A stretch of 64,000 bases of DNA from Pseudomonas sp. MYb327 (GTDB lineage: Bacteria; Pseudomonadota; Gammaproteobacteria; Pseudomonadales; Pseudomonadaceae), in NCBI RefSeq assembly GCF_040438925.1, contig NZ_CP159258.1:4596501-4660500 (forward strand), given 5' to 3'. Numbering within the stretch: position 1 is the first letter of the stretch; each line of letters starts with the position of its first letter. The notes under the pieces were generated by a model, which saw nothing but the letters and a program-made list of their open reading frames with translations, did not search any database and was not told where the DNA came from. Shown one piece after another: positions 47,901 through 56,505 of the stretch. Position numbers and translations under genes: made by a program.

Positions 47901-49764
47901 CGGGGGAGCCCGAGGTAGCAGCCGTGCAAATCGAATGGCGCTGCGCTTCGAACGTTGTCCCTGGCGCCACGGTCTCCGACAGAGGCCGGCCAATAGCGTC
48001 ATAGACGAAATCAGTCGTCACGCCGTCTTGGTTTGTTCCGGACAACAAGGCACCGTTCAGCGCAGAGTACGTCCGCGAATCTGTCGTTTGAACGCCGTCG
48101 AAACCGGTCAACGTCGTCTGCACGATCAGCTGCGCACCCCGGAGCGTGTAAGAAAATTCGCCGTGAGTTGAGTGGCCCTGTTGAACCCGGGTTTGCTTTT
48201 TCAATAAGCCATGACGATGAGGTTCGCCCGGAAGATCGTAGTAACTCAGGTCCGTCTGTAGTCGTAACGATTCGCCAGCTGCCGTACGCTCCGACAATTG
48301 CTCTGTCACTGGCACGACGTGCTGCATAGAACTGCCAGTCAAACCCTTCAGCAACTGGTAGCGGTAGCGGCTGACGGTCACTGGCGCTCCGGCCATTCCT
48401 TCGGCCGGATGCACCACGCGCTGTTTTTCAAAGCGCACAAATCCCAGAGGATCGGCAGGACAGCCTTGCCCACCCGTGGCGGCATAAAAATCACTGATTG
48501 TGGTGATCCCGCTGGGCTCGACCTGCTTCAGCAAGTTGCCGTACTCGTCGAACTCCGTCCGGGTCACCTCTGTGCGCTGTTTTCCCGTGCCTTCGCTTTT
48601 GTATTGCTGGGTTTGGGTCAACGGCAGTCGAAACTGCGGCGGTTGATCATCAAGACTTTTGCCCGGCAAGAGGTGGTACTGCGTCGCTACGGAGTGAGTG
48701 GCCTGCCCGCACCGAGTCACTTCCGAAAGCAGCAGATGATATTTATTGTAGGTCCGCACTTTAGTGCGCCAGGCAGCGGCGCCGCGTATCAGTGTTTCTG
48801 TCGAGGTGTAGCAATAGTCATCCGGTGCCGCGCTCAGGCTGTCGAGTTCCGCCGACCAACTGAGCCCGCCATTGAATCCCAGGAAGTTGTTCTCGGAATA
48901 TTCATACTCAGTGACGATGGCGGGTTGATCGACTCCCGGAAGTAACGTGTGGGCAATGACATAAGGCAAGGACGCGACAGGTCCTCCCGGAGGAAAAGCG
49001 TGCCCACTGCTGCCGTACTGAATCTGTTCGCGTGCCCCCATTGCAGAGTCGACCTGGGTCAGACAAACAAACCCTTGGACTTCCTCATAGGTGAAAAGCC
49101 ATCGATCCCCAGTCGGTAACGCAATACTGCTCACGCGGTCATTGCCCAGCGCCAAAGTGAATCGCGCCTCACTGTCAGTACCCGGGTATTGGGTAAGAAT
49201 GACCTGCGCGTCGTCATAGATGATGCTCAGTAAAGTCCGCTCAACGCTCCTGACTTTTACCAATACCGGCTTGCCTTGATGAAGGGTGTAATCGAGAAGG
49301 ATATGCGCCCCATTCGCTGCCTCGATCCGTCTTGGCACCGCGTAGTCAGTCGACTCGAACACTTCGAGCACTTCCCGCAGGCCATTCTTGTGAAACACTG
49401 AATAGTGGCCCTCGGTAGAACTGCTTATCTTGAAGTTTTCGACGTAGGGCTCGGCAAATTTAAGCCCTCCAGCAACAGGCGTCGCTTTGTAGCTATCGCC
49501 ACTCGACAACGACAGTGTGTTATTCAGCACGTCATAGCGGGATAACGGTATCGACCAACCTGCTCCCAATCCGGTATCCAGAGTATCGAGAGGGCTGAAC
49601 TGCAGATTGATATTGAACGATGGCCCGTTCAGCGTCGACGAATGGATATTTCCCAGCGACAAGTTGAACGTGTACAGACCGGTCCTCGGATCAACCCCAC
49701 CACTCAAAAAATCATCGAAATTAAAGGCATTGGAAAAAACAAGTGCATTGATTTTTTCAGACAT
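44908..49764 (-). CDS. RHS/YD-repeat toxin-like protein with variable C-terminal tip
   Basis: A 1618-aa protein with no signal peptide. Residues ~1-450 form a beta-rich N-terminal part (GGVDPRTGLYTFNLSLGN). Residues ~450-1280 carry many YD/RHS repeats (for example YDALGRLTQV, YDAMDNLVQL, YDDLGRPKSH). The RHS-associated core lies at ~1280-1350 and ends with LNPYAYCLGDPINRVDPTGH. A hydrophobic segment (~1353-1435) and a ~130-residue tip (~1489-1618) follow. RHS shells enclose a C-terminal toxin that is cut off on delivery. The tip ends EMKVVIKQIGDHDPQW and is not a family I recognise with confidence. Only 30 bases separate its stop from queG, so no immunity gene follows. The ~326-aa split gene is directly upstream. 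Confidence 0.87.
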   Translation of the reverse strand: MSEKINALVFSNAFNFDDFLSGGVDPRTGLYTFNLSLGNIHSSTLNGPSFNINLQFSPLDTLDTGLGAGWSIPLSRYDVLNNTLSLSSGDSYKATPVAGGLKFAEPYVENFKISSSTEGHYSVFHKNGLREVLEVFESTDYAVPRRIEAANGAHILLDYTLHQGKPVLVKVRSVERTLLSIIYDDAQVILTQYPGTDSEARFTLALGNDRVSSIALPTGDRWLFTYEEVQGFVCLTQVDSAMGAREQIQYGSSGHAFPPGGPVASLPYVIAHTLLPGVDQPAIVTEYEYSENNFLGFNGGLSWSAELDSLSAAPDDYCYTSTETLIRGAAAWRTKVRTYNKYHLLLSEVTRCGQATHSVATQYHLLPGKSLDDQPPQFRLPLTQTQQYKSEGTGKQRTEVTRTEFDEYGNLLKQVEPSGITTISDFYAATGGQGCPADPLGFVRFEKQRVVHPAEGMAGAPVTVSRYRYQLLKGLTGSSMQHVVPVTEQLSERTAAGESLRLQTDLSYYDLPGEPHRHGLLKKQTRVQQGHSTHGEFSYTLRGAQLIVQTTLTGFDGVQTTDSRTYSALNGALLSGTNQDGVTTDFVYDAIGRPLSETVAPGTTFEAQRHSICTAATSGSPATLLNTDASGMKQRVTYDGIGRVVSIEEQDSDQSKDGPLRVVYVARYDETDQLVDEVRTDWLDGVALPLKQTFVFDDWGNIRTSVFQSGRQQHEDHDPVSRQVSRWTEGAGKTVTLFNAFDKPLSVEAFDRKGKSLGKTTHRYDGLGRAVGQTGPEGKTTTHAYDVFGRLQRSVLPDGSVVETAYAAHSHLSLPIEVKVGARSLGRQTFDGLSRLTRSEVGGRQSSLQYEGGSKRPSVESKPGGERVRYSYEPNLGGKVVQRQALEAQMGALSEPALVADYSYESRLGGLTSCSEQGRESRFEYSRSGKLKREASTQPGQTTTTAEYSYSMAGRPLAYTDVLGAQHKTTYDDLGRPKSHVQNQVKADFSYNALEQLETIHTQDIVSGRSLVTRLAYDDLGREVTRRFEADKDVSQTLISRYTLASKLAQRTLKNRDQVVRDEWFSYDARGRLNDYRCDGMQRPRDFRGNEIIRQKFVFDELDNILTLETEFSGGKNLATYEYSQVDPTQLISIRHSHGDYPQPVTLQYDANGQLVRDEQGRTLTYDALGRLTQVATSQGVVLRGYGYDAMDNLVQLSSPEVVPTQRYYRDGRMMNDVCGGDATSCLRQDGLLLARHHSGKNAGVRLSGTDQQQTVLGEITGSGHSEIAYSPYGYCQGQEEPFNPAGFNGEPFDSLTGLYLLGNGYRAYSPALMRFHSPDSMSPFGRGGLNPYAYCLGDPINRVDPTGHFSWQSILGIALSIVGVVASFATFGAATPLAILGLGLGGVSALAGIAGTVAGELLPGSVAGEVLGWMSFATGVGSIAAGSLAASKAFTQWGSRLLTSPPARVTKFGYRPGALAGGGRGAKGARSVGRSSQTPSTSAQSARPEKWTVIDDIGRNDLTPNGRPGNVARSKYADFKRGVEEGLSPHESARAHLGNSYDPYPGYSSYTRLVSDVKASNQVAVNAARKAGEVPALISEPQHIHARLGGFDRVFFLEYRAEMKVVIKQIGDHDPQW

Positions 49765-49830
49765 ACAATCATCCTGATTGGTCTTGTAACAGCAACCATG
49801 AAGTTACTTATAGAGATCAACTTAAAACGG

Positions 49831-50810
49831 TCAACCTTTAACGAGCGCAAACGTGCTAGGAACAACAGACTTGTCAACACGCAACCCCAAGTCATGCCCA
49901 TTACCGTAAACATCGTAGACTGTAAAATAAAATGCCCCTTCATTCCCGACATGCACGTCTTCAGTGAAATCCAGGGTAGATGCTTGAACAATAGACAGCA
50001 TGCCTTTTCGATCATTGACCACCACGCGATGCAACTGCGGTCTATTCACTTCGCGCTCTGGCGGAAGTACCAGATACACTTCCTGTTCATCGACACTGGC
50101 AACATGACAGAGCGATCGCCACCAAAAATCACTGTCCGGATAAAAGCCACGCATCTCAAGCGCTTTGGTACTCCTGGAGAAAACACCGTATCCAGTCTCC
50201 GCCTTACTTGACCAACCTATTAACTTCAACTGTTGCCCATCGACATTCAAACTCAAGTAAAAATGGGTAACGGTGGTGGCTTGAGCGGGATAACTCTCCA
50301 CGGAGTCCAGATGAAACCTTGTAAGGTCATAAGTCACTGGAGGTTGCGCTTCGATAAACACGCTGCTATCGAATTTATGACCCACGGTGGTGTTATTGGA
50401 ACGGATCACATTGTCATTCAAAATAACCACCGCACCAATCTGGACGTCCTGGGCGATGGAACTCGACACCCAATAGTTAATAATCCGGACATAGGGATTA
50501 AAGGGCGCTGACTCCTCCTTCCACTCCAGTGAAACTCCATATAGCGCCTGTGAAAACCGGTTTGGAGCACCCGCCTCCCAACCGTCCGCCAGCAACTCTC
50601 CGGTCTTGTAGTTAATCAGCCTTACACTATGATAGACCGAAGGCGACAATATGACCGGCCTTCCATTCGCATCAACAGCAGAAAGAGCCACCTGCACTCG
50701 AACCTGCATTCTGCCGTTGGCGTAGATTTTTTTGAAGTAGCACCAGCACCACCATCAAACTGAACCTTGAACATAGAAAATCGAACTGGCTTTACACTTT
50801 CATCAGGCAT
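49831..50810 (-). pseudogene. Split gene for a ~326-aa RHS-associated protein; frame change at an A7 run
   Basis: Two overlapping frames look like one protein. The first starts at 50810 (MPDESVKPVRFSMFKVQFDG) and reads to GATSKK. The second, with the rest of the protein, continues IYANGRMQVRVQVALSAVD to a stop at 49831. The join is at seven A's (plus-strand T7 at 50727-50733), in the phase TCA AAA AAA, which is a classic A-AAA-AAA slippery heptamer. Slipping back one base gives KKIYANGRMQV. Without a slip the first frame stops at 50622 after 62 residues. So this is either a decayed gene, a base-count error, or a recoded gene. The body has beta-rich segments and no known catalytic motif. It sits 66 bases upstream of the RHS gene. 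If the downstream frame is used alone, it starts at 50709 with 292 residues. Confidence 0.7.
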
Positions 50811-50977
50811 GACGACTCACTCTTTTTTTGCGGGAAAGGAAAATACGTTTAGTCAAATAAAAGTCAGAGCCCGGCACAAGTCCGAGCCCTGACTTCGAAT
50901 GCAAAACTACAACAATCGCTTCCTACGCCACACTTAAAAAAAGAGACAAACTGTGTGAACGCCTATCAGATTATCAT

Positions 50978-53900
50978 TCAGCGTTCGACATCACTTTCTG
51001 CGCCACTACTTATCGCACTGTCTGTCGACTCATCTTCAGAATCAATCAAAGCCTCCTCAACTTCCGGAGCCCCGTCGAATCGAACGGATATTTCTCGATC
51101 GAGACTTGCTTGTGCCAAGTATTCCTTGAGGCCAGCGATACTTTCAAATCCTAATGGGTTATCGCTGAGGTCAATATCAAGGGCCCGTGTGTCGGGCACT
51201 TCAAAAAACTCCTCGGGCAAATCAACTATCTCATTGAATGTCAGATCTGCCCTCGATAGACGCTCGAGATCAAACAGTCCAGAGGGAACTTCAGTTATTC
51301 CCGTATTACGTAAATAAAGGTCACGCAAGCCCTTCATGTAGCCCAAGTGCGGACTAATGCCCAGAGGATTATCGTTCAGACTCAGCAGCTCCAGGCTTTC
51401 GATCCGAGACAATCCTTCCGCCGTGGCCTCAGAGAGTCGCAGGGCGCAACGATCGAGCGTCAGCGAGACCAGGCCTCGCATTTGATAAATGTCCATAGGG
51501 AAGGAGCTCAGTTCAATGCCCTCAAGCGTGAGGAACTGCAGCCCGGTAAAGCTTTTCAAAAAACCATCCCCGCGCAACGGCTGAAGACGGCTCCCCAACA
51601 CCAGTTCGGTGACATGGCTGAAGTCGGCAGACAGTTCGGGCAACTCGCCGATGATGTCGAGATACAGATAAAAGTGATAAGGCTCATACGGACTGGCTGG
51701 CGTCGGCTTGCGAGACCAACTGGCCTTGAGCTCCTCCATGAAGGCCCGTCGTTTGAGGGTTTGTTCCGCGATAATGCCGGCATCCAGCGGCAGGCCCGTT
51801 ATCGGATGGAGAGAAGGCACGTCTTGCACCCATAGCTCCAACTCATTGACCAGCGTGAGGTACTCATTTTCCAGGCGTGTGATGGCCAGCAATGGCTCCC
51901 CGGAGAGTCGCTCACTGCGCAAGGCCGCCATATCCTCTTCAGAAAGCGCGGGGAAAAGCGCTCGCAGCCTTTGCTCGAAAGTCAGTGTATTTACGGGTTT
52001 GAAATCTCCACCGCCCAGCAGATAACCGGCGCGACCGACTGCGAGTCGCATCGGAGAATGACTGTCGGCTGCCAGCGGTGGCTGTCCGAACAACGTTCTC
52101 AACTCGGCACGTGGCAACAGTGGCAGGCGAATGACGGCCTGTTCCAGCTCATGCCCCTGCCCGACATGGGGAAACCCGAGAGCTTCGCGCTCAGGCTGGG
52201 GAAGCGCATGCTGGACCGCGCCAAACAGATCGTCGAGGCCATGCAATTGCTGACTCTTGTCATCGTAGGTTTCATAACGTCCCGCCTGCTTGACCAACAC
52301 TTTACGAATCGGCGCGTCGACAGATCCGATACTGTCGAGGAGCACCCCGTCAACGTCCCCGTCACGAACCTCCAGGCGAACAGCGGGATTCCAGCCTTCG
52401 AGGGTTTCGAGCATGTGCAAGGCCAGCATGTCGCTATCGGCCGTGGAGACAGCGTGCAAATACAATCCCTCACAGGCGCGATTCAGGCGTAACTCACGCA
52501 GATAAAACAGTGCCTCGCTGGCCATCCGTCGGGGTATGCCGGGATTATTGAGCAGGTGCAATCGATCGCCAGCAGTGGCTTCCCGCCATAACTCTTGCGC
52601 AACACTTCGAGGCAGGTCCGGGAAAATCCGCCGCATCTGCTGCGTGCTTGAGTTCGCAGCCGACTCGAACGACTCCTCAACAGAGTTGAACAACGACGCG
52701 CGGTATTCCTGCGCCCACCGGGCCATGCGGTTACGCAGCAAATCGGCGCAAACCTGCCGCCCTGGCAGCGCGTCTCCCGATGATGAACTCAACCCCATGA
52801 GTATTTTCTGCTCGCGTTCCGGTACGACCTCCAGGACGGTCGCAATCACGTCACCACCCCGCAGCCGTTGCTCGGGCAGATCGACCTTTTGGGTCTTCAA
52901 CAGATGCAATTGCAGGTGGACGTCAGCCTTGGCATAAACCGCCGAATCAGGGCTCGCCATTTGTGTGTTGAATAGCTCGATCCGCTGATCCAGCTTGAAT
53001 CGCCGGATCGTGTCTTCAAGCAGGGCCGGCGGGCGCTGCGCGTGAACGTGCATGTGCCGCAACATTGCTTCGTCGATCCCACTGACCGAGAGGATGCGCC
53101 GTGCCGTGTCGTCGGAAAACTCCGCAACCGAGTGCCCCAGGCGTCGAAACAACTGCGCACCTTGCCACTCCATAGGTCGCTCGACCTCGTGGGCCCAGGC
53201 GCCGGCACCGTTGTGGTTGAGACGCGGTCGATAGGCATTTGGCCGCTGTGGGTGGCGGACGTGATAGGCCGCGCTTTCAGGTTCAGCGATTACTTCGTAA
53301 TTGCGACCCTCAAGCGGCAGAAAAGTCTTGCCTGCCTGATGCCTCAGACCCAACTCGTCCGGCACGTCGTCCGCCAGCAAGACGGGATGTGTATAGGGCT
53401 GCAGATCGGGATACCACAACCGCGTACGCCCATCGTCAAACACTACCGGTTTGAGTCCCTCGACAAATGCCGAAGGCTTGATCGCGAGGATTTTCCCGGC
53501 CACGGTGGCGCCCCCTATGAAAGCTGCCAGCTGCGCGAGATTCTCGCCGATGGACAGCAGATGGCCGGCGGCTTCGGATACTTGTCCCTCGGCCCAATCG
53601 AGGATGCCGGTAAAGGCATCGTCCAATAATTGATAGGTGGTATACGCCAGCATCAACTCGCCCAGAAACGGCACGAAGGGCATTGCCACCAGGGCTGCGA
53701 CCTGTACGACGATCGAGGCCACTTTCTCCAGACTGACCCACAGCGCCCAGCGCGACTGACGATCTTCATCGGCGGTCGGCACCGCAATGATGCGCGCGTC
53801 ATTTAGGATTTTGTTAAGCGCGTCCTGATAGAGCCATTGCCACGGATCACCCTCGATTCTGTGCGAGTGGAAGCGCAGCCTGGGGTTTTCGACAGGTACA

Positions 53901-54985
53901 CGGCGCCAGGCCGGTTGGGGGTCATCGGGTTGCGGCGGATTCCACTTCACAACATTCAATTGTTGATCGAGCGCGGCAAAGAAATGGCCGCGCTGCTCAT
54001 GAGCAATAAACCTGGCAAAAAACCTTTGATAGGCCGGCGCGCGCAGTTGCTCCGTCAATACCGCCGCGAACGCCAGCGTCGAGGGATATTCCTTGAGCGG
54101 ATGCTGTGGATCGTTGGGTATGTACACCACCAGTGGCTCAACGCTGGAGGAATGTTCAAGATCCCCCGCCAGCACCATGACGCCAGTCAGTTTGGCCGTC
54201 ATGACCTGCAATTGGTGGCATTGCAAAAATGGAATGGATGCGCCCTCAAGAAGCCGCAGAAGCGAGGATTCTGAGTCCGTGCCAATGTCGCCCTTCATCC
54301 GCGCCATGAGTACAGCCGCCCTGAATGCATCTTTTTGGCTGGTCTTGACTCGGTACTCCAGCCCGTTTTTGGCGACAGCATCCCTGGGCAACAATATCGC
54401 TTCCAGTTCTCGCGAATACTGGCCACCGATGTCCAGTTCACGACACATCGAGATATATTCAGAAACTTTTATTTGTTTATTTACTGGCGAGTTACTGAAG
54501 TGACCAAGATTGTCGGGCCCACTAATAAAACAAGATGCGTCGTCAAAATAATTCTCGACAGCTTCCTTTGTTTCAAAGTTATTCAGCGCAGCATCTAATA
54601 AAGAGAGCGTTTTAACTTGATACCCCGGCAAAATGCCTTTGGGTAAATAGAGCCGAAGGTACGTCCGGGTTACATCCAGCTCAACACCAAAGCGATCCTT
54701 CAATATCCGTTTCAATAGTGGCTCGGCAAACCGACGGACATCGGCCAGAGGCTCAAACACTCGATCCAGTTTGGTCTGCGACAACCAGCTGGCCTTGATA
54801 GCTTGCGCCAGGGCGGCATGAGACGCCGCTGTTGCCGTTCTGTACCATGCGGGGATAGCGACAGGTGCATGCCTTAAGGCCAATCGCCTGTGAGGTGACG
54901 CCTGGATCAGCCATTCAGGGATTCGTTCTTCTATGAATCGTCTGTGACTATTAGCAGAACAATTTTTCAAACATGCATCAAGCAT
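50978..54985 (-). CDS. Dermonecrotic-toxin-like (DUF6543) protein with C-terminal leucine-rich repeats
   Basis: A 1335-aa protein. The long N-terminal part (to ~1050) resembles the DUF6543/dermonecrotic toxin domain of Pseudomonas effectors (SPHRRLALRHAPVAIPAWYR near residue 30, and RTYLRLYLPKG). A hydrophobic helical stretch lies at ~415-505 (ASIVVQVAALVAMPFVPFLG and LAQLAAFIGGATVAGKI), perhaps for membrane insertion. Leucine-rich repeats span ~1125-1290 (LQFLTLEGIELSSFP, LELLSLNDNPLGISP, LRDLYLRNTGITEVP). The protein ends with an acidic Ser-rich tail (SEDESTDSAISSGAESD). Many relatives continue into a NEL E3 ubiquitin ligase domain; here there is none. No signal peptide is seen. Probably a host- or predator-directed effector. 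Confidence 0.85.
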   Translation of the reverse strand: MLDACLKNCSANSHRRFIEERIPEWLIQASPHRRLALRHAPVAIPAWYRTATAASHAALAQAIKASWLSQTKLDRVFEPLADVRRFAEPLLKRILKDRFGVELDVTRTYLRLYLPKGILPGYQVKTLSLLDAALNNFETKEAVENYFDDASCFISGPDNLGHFSNSPVNKQIKVSEYISMCRELDIGGQYSRELEAILLPRDAVAKNGLEYRVKTSQKDAFRAAVLMARMKGDIGTDSESSLLRLLEGASIPFLQCHQLQVMTAKLTGVMVLAGDLEHSSSVEPLVVYIPNDPQHPLKEYPSTLAFAAVLTEQLRAPAYQRFFARFIAHEQRGHFFAALDQQLNVVKWNPPQPDDPQPAWRRVPVENPRLRFHSHRIEGDPWQWLYQDALNKILNDARIIAVPTADEDRQSRWALWVSLEKVASIVVQVAALVAMPFVPFLGELMLAYTTYQLLDDAFTGILDWAEGQVSEAAGHLLSIGENLAQLAAFIGGATVAGKILAIKPSAFVEGLKPVVFDDGRTRLWYPDLQPYTHPVLLADDVPDELGLRHQAGKTFLPLEGRNYEVIAEPESAAYHVRHPQRPNAYRPRLNHNGAGAWAHEVERPMEWQGAQLFRRLGHSVAEFSDDTARRILSVSGIDEAMLRHMHVHAQRPPALLEDTIRRFKLDQRIELFNTQMASPDSAVYAKADVHLQLHLLKTQKVDLPEQRLRGGDVIATVLEVVPEREQKILMGLSSSSGDALPGRQVCADLLRNRMARWAQEYRASLFNSVEESFESAANSSTQQMRRIFPDLPRSVAQELWREATAGDRLHLLNNPGIPRRMASEALFYLRELRLNRACEGLYLHAVSTADSDMLALHMLETLEGWNPAVRLEVRDGDVDGVLLDSIGSVDAPIRKVLVKQAGRYETYDDKSQQLHGLDDLFGAVQHALPQPEREALGFPHVGQGHELEQAVIRLPLLPRAELRTLFGQPPLAADSHSPMRLAVGRAGYLLGGGDFKPVNTLTFEQRLRALFPALSEEDMAALRSERLSGEPLLAITRLENEYLTLVNELELWVQDVPSLHPITGLPLDAGIIAEQTLKRRAFMEELKASWSRKPTPASPYEPYHFYLYLDIIGELPELSADFSHVTELVLGSRLQPLRGDGFLKSFTGLQFLTLEGIELSSFPMDIYQMRGLVSLTLDRCALRLSEATAEGLSRIESLELLSLNDNPLGISPHLGYMKGLRDLYLRNTGITEVPSGLFDLERLSRADLTFNEIVDLPEEFFEVPDTRALDIDLSDNPLGFESIAGLKEYLAQASLDREISVRFDGAPEVEEALIDSEDESTDSAISSGAESDVER

Positions 54986-55092
54986 ACAAGCCGCCTATAA
55001 ACCGAAATGAAAATTCAGCTTATAAAAACCAGCGACTGATAAAGAATTAATTAGTTACCGCATTTAACATTCATAAATATGCAGCTTCAACT
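54986..55092. other. AT-rich gap between toxin gene and TRIC gene
   Basis: About 107 bases of clearly AT-rich DNA, for example AATAAATTAATTCTTTATCA-type runs on the minus strand. It is presumably the promoter region of the minus-strand toxin gene at 54985 and the right boundary of the accessory island. No gene is seen. Confidence 0.5.
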
Positions 55093-55704
55093 TCATTGCT
55101 CATCACTGTAGACAAATTTCGGCATTTCCCAGTGGAAACGAATTGCCAATAGTCGCAACAGGAAACCACCGAACAGCGTGATCAGAATCGACTGTTCTCC
55201 TGGCAAATTCAGGTAAAGGCAAAACATGTAGCACCACGCTGCGGCGAACGAGACGCTGGCGTAAAGCTCACGGCGGAAAATCAGCGGAATGTCGTTGCAG
55301 AAGATGTCCCGAAGGATGCCGCCGAACACTCCGGTGATCACGCCGCTGACGGACGCGACCAACATGCCATGCCCCATTTCCAGGGCGGTCATGCAGCCGA
55401 TCAGGGTGAAGGCCACCAGCCCGACGGCATCGAGCACCAGAAACAGCGAACGCAGGTGGCGCATCCAGCGTGCCGTAAACACCGTAACCATCGCCGCAAT
55501 AGAGGTCAGGACCAGATATTCCGGGTGTTTGACCCAGGTCAGCGGGTAATGACCGAGTAGCACGTCGCGCACTGAACCTCCGCCCAGTGCCGTGATGCAG
55601 GCGATCAGCACCACACCAAACCAGTCCATGCCGCGACGGCCCGCCGAGAGCGCGCCGGTCATGGCTTCGGCGGTGATGGCGATCAGGTAGAGCATCAGCA
55701 ACAT
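55093..55704 (-). CDS. TRIC-family (YadS/UPF0126) cation channel protein
   Basis: A 203-aa integral membrane protein with about seven hydrophobic segments. It starts MLLMLYLIAITAEAMTGAL. It has the two internally repeated motifs of the prokaryotic TRIC family: GGGSVRDVLLGHYPLTWV and GVFGGILRDIFCNDIPLIF. Relatives form trimeric monovalent cation channels. It is on the same strand as orn, which lies upstream behind a REPIN. Confidence 0.88.
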   Translation of the reverse strand: MLLMLYLIAITAEAMTGALSAGRRGMDWFGVVLIACITALGGGSVRDVLLGHYPLTWVKHPEYLVLTSIAAMVTVFTARWMRHLRSLFLVLDAVGLVAFTLIGCMTALEMGHGMLVASVSGVITGVFGGILRDIFCNDIPLIFRRELYASVSFAAAWCYMFCLYLNLPGEQSILITLFGGFLLRLLAIRFHWEMPKFVYSDEQ

Positions 55705-55775
55705 GTTGGCGGTCCTTGCAGAAAGGCGCGCAGTCTACTCACTTCATCCAGGCACCATAAGAGGGCGACATTATT

Positions 55776-55840
55776 TGTAGGAGCCGGCTTGCTGGCGATG
55801 CGTCCTCAAGGGCGCCATCGCCAGCAAGCCAGCTCCTACA
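55776..55840. repeat. REPIN: inverted REP pair (TGTAGGAGCCGGCTTGCTGGCG type)
   Basis: TGTAGGAGCCGGCTTGCTGG at 55776 is followed by its inverse complement CCATCGCCAGCAAGCCAGCT, ending near 55840, with about 15 bases between. It lies between orn and the TRIC gene. Confidence 0.9.
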
Positions 55841-55855
55841 GGTCGGATTCCAGGC

Positions 55856-56398
55856 TTAGAACTTGATGAAATGCTTGCGGTAGTGCTGCAACTCGGCGAT
55901 GGACTCGCGGATGTCGTCCAGGGCCAGGTGAGTGCTGCCTTTCTTGAAGCTGTCGCGCACGTCCGGCGCCCAGCGCGCAGCCAGCTCTTTGAGCGTGGAC
56001 ACGTCGAGGTTGCGGTAATGGAAATAGCTTTCCAGGGATTTCATGTGGGTATAAAGGAAGCGACGGTCCTGGCAGATGCTGTTGCCGCAGATCGGCGACT
56101 TGCCTTTCGGCACCCATTTTTCCAGGAAGGCGATGGTTTCGGCTTCGGCTTCGGCCATGCTGATACGGCTGTCGCGCACGCGTTGGGTCAGTCCGGAGTT
56201 GCCGTGGGTGCGAGTATTCCATTCGTCCATGCGGGCGAGGACTTCATCGCTGTGGTGGATAGCAATCACCGGACCTTCGGCCAAAGTGTTCAGATCGCTG
56301 TCGGTGACGATGGTGGCCATCTCGATGATGACGTCGTTTTCCGGATCCAGACCGGTCATTTCCAGGTCGATCCAGATCAGGTTCTGCGTATTTAGCAT
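55856..56398 (-). CDS. orn: Oligoribonuclease
   Basis: A 180-aa DEDDh exonuclease that removes residual dinucleotides (including pGpG from c-di-GMP turnover) after RNA decay. ExoI motif [17 protein letters not shown] lies at residues ~8-24. ExoII is in [15 protein letters not shown] and ExoIII in [11 protein letters not shown]. The start at 56398 ([16 protein letters not shown]) is chosen over a 6-residue longer frame. Divergent from rsgA, as in P. aeruginosa and P. putida. Confidence 0.97.
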   Translation of the reverse strand: MLNTQNLIWIDLEMTGLDPENDVIIEMATIVTDSDLNTLAEGPVIAIHHSDEVLARMDEWNTRTHGNSGLTQRVRDSRISMAEAEAETIAFLEKWVPKGKSPICGNSICQDRRFLYTHMKSLESYFHYRNLDVSTLKELAARWAPDVRDSFKKGSTHLALDDIRESIAELQHYRKHFIKF

Positions 56399-56505
56399 GT
56401 GTCGGCTCCTAGGCAATGCTGCGCAGTTTAGCCTAGGCCGGTGGCCGGGCGTGCTAAACTCGCGACCGTTTTACCTAATCGCTGCATTCTTGATACGGAA
56501 CACCC

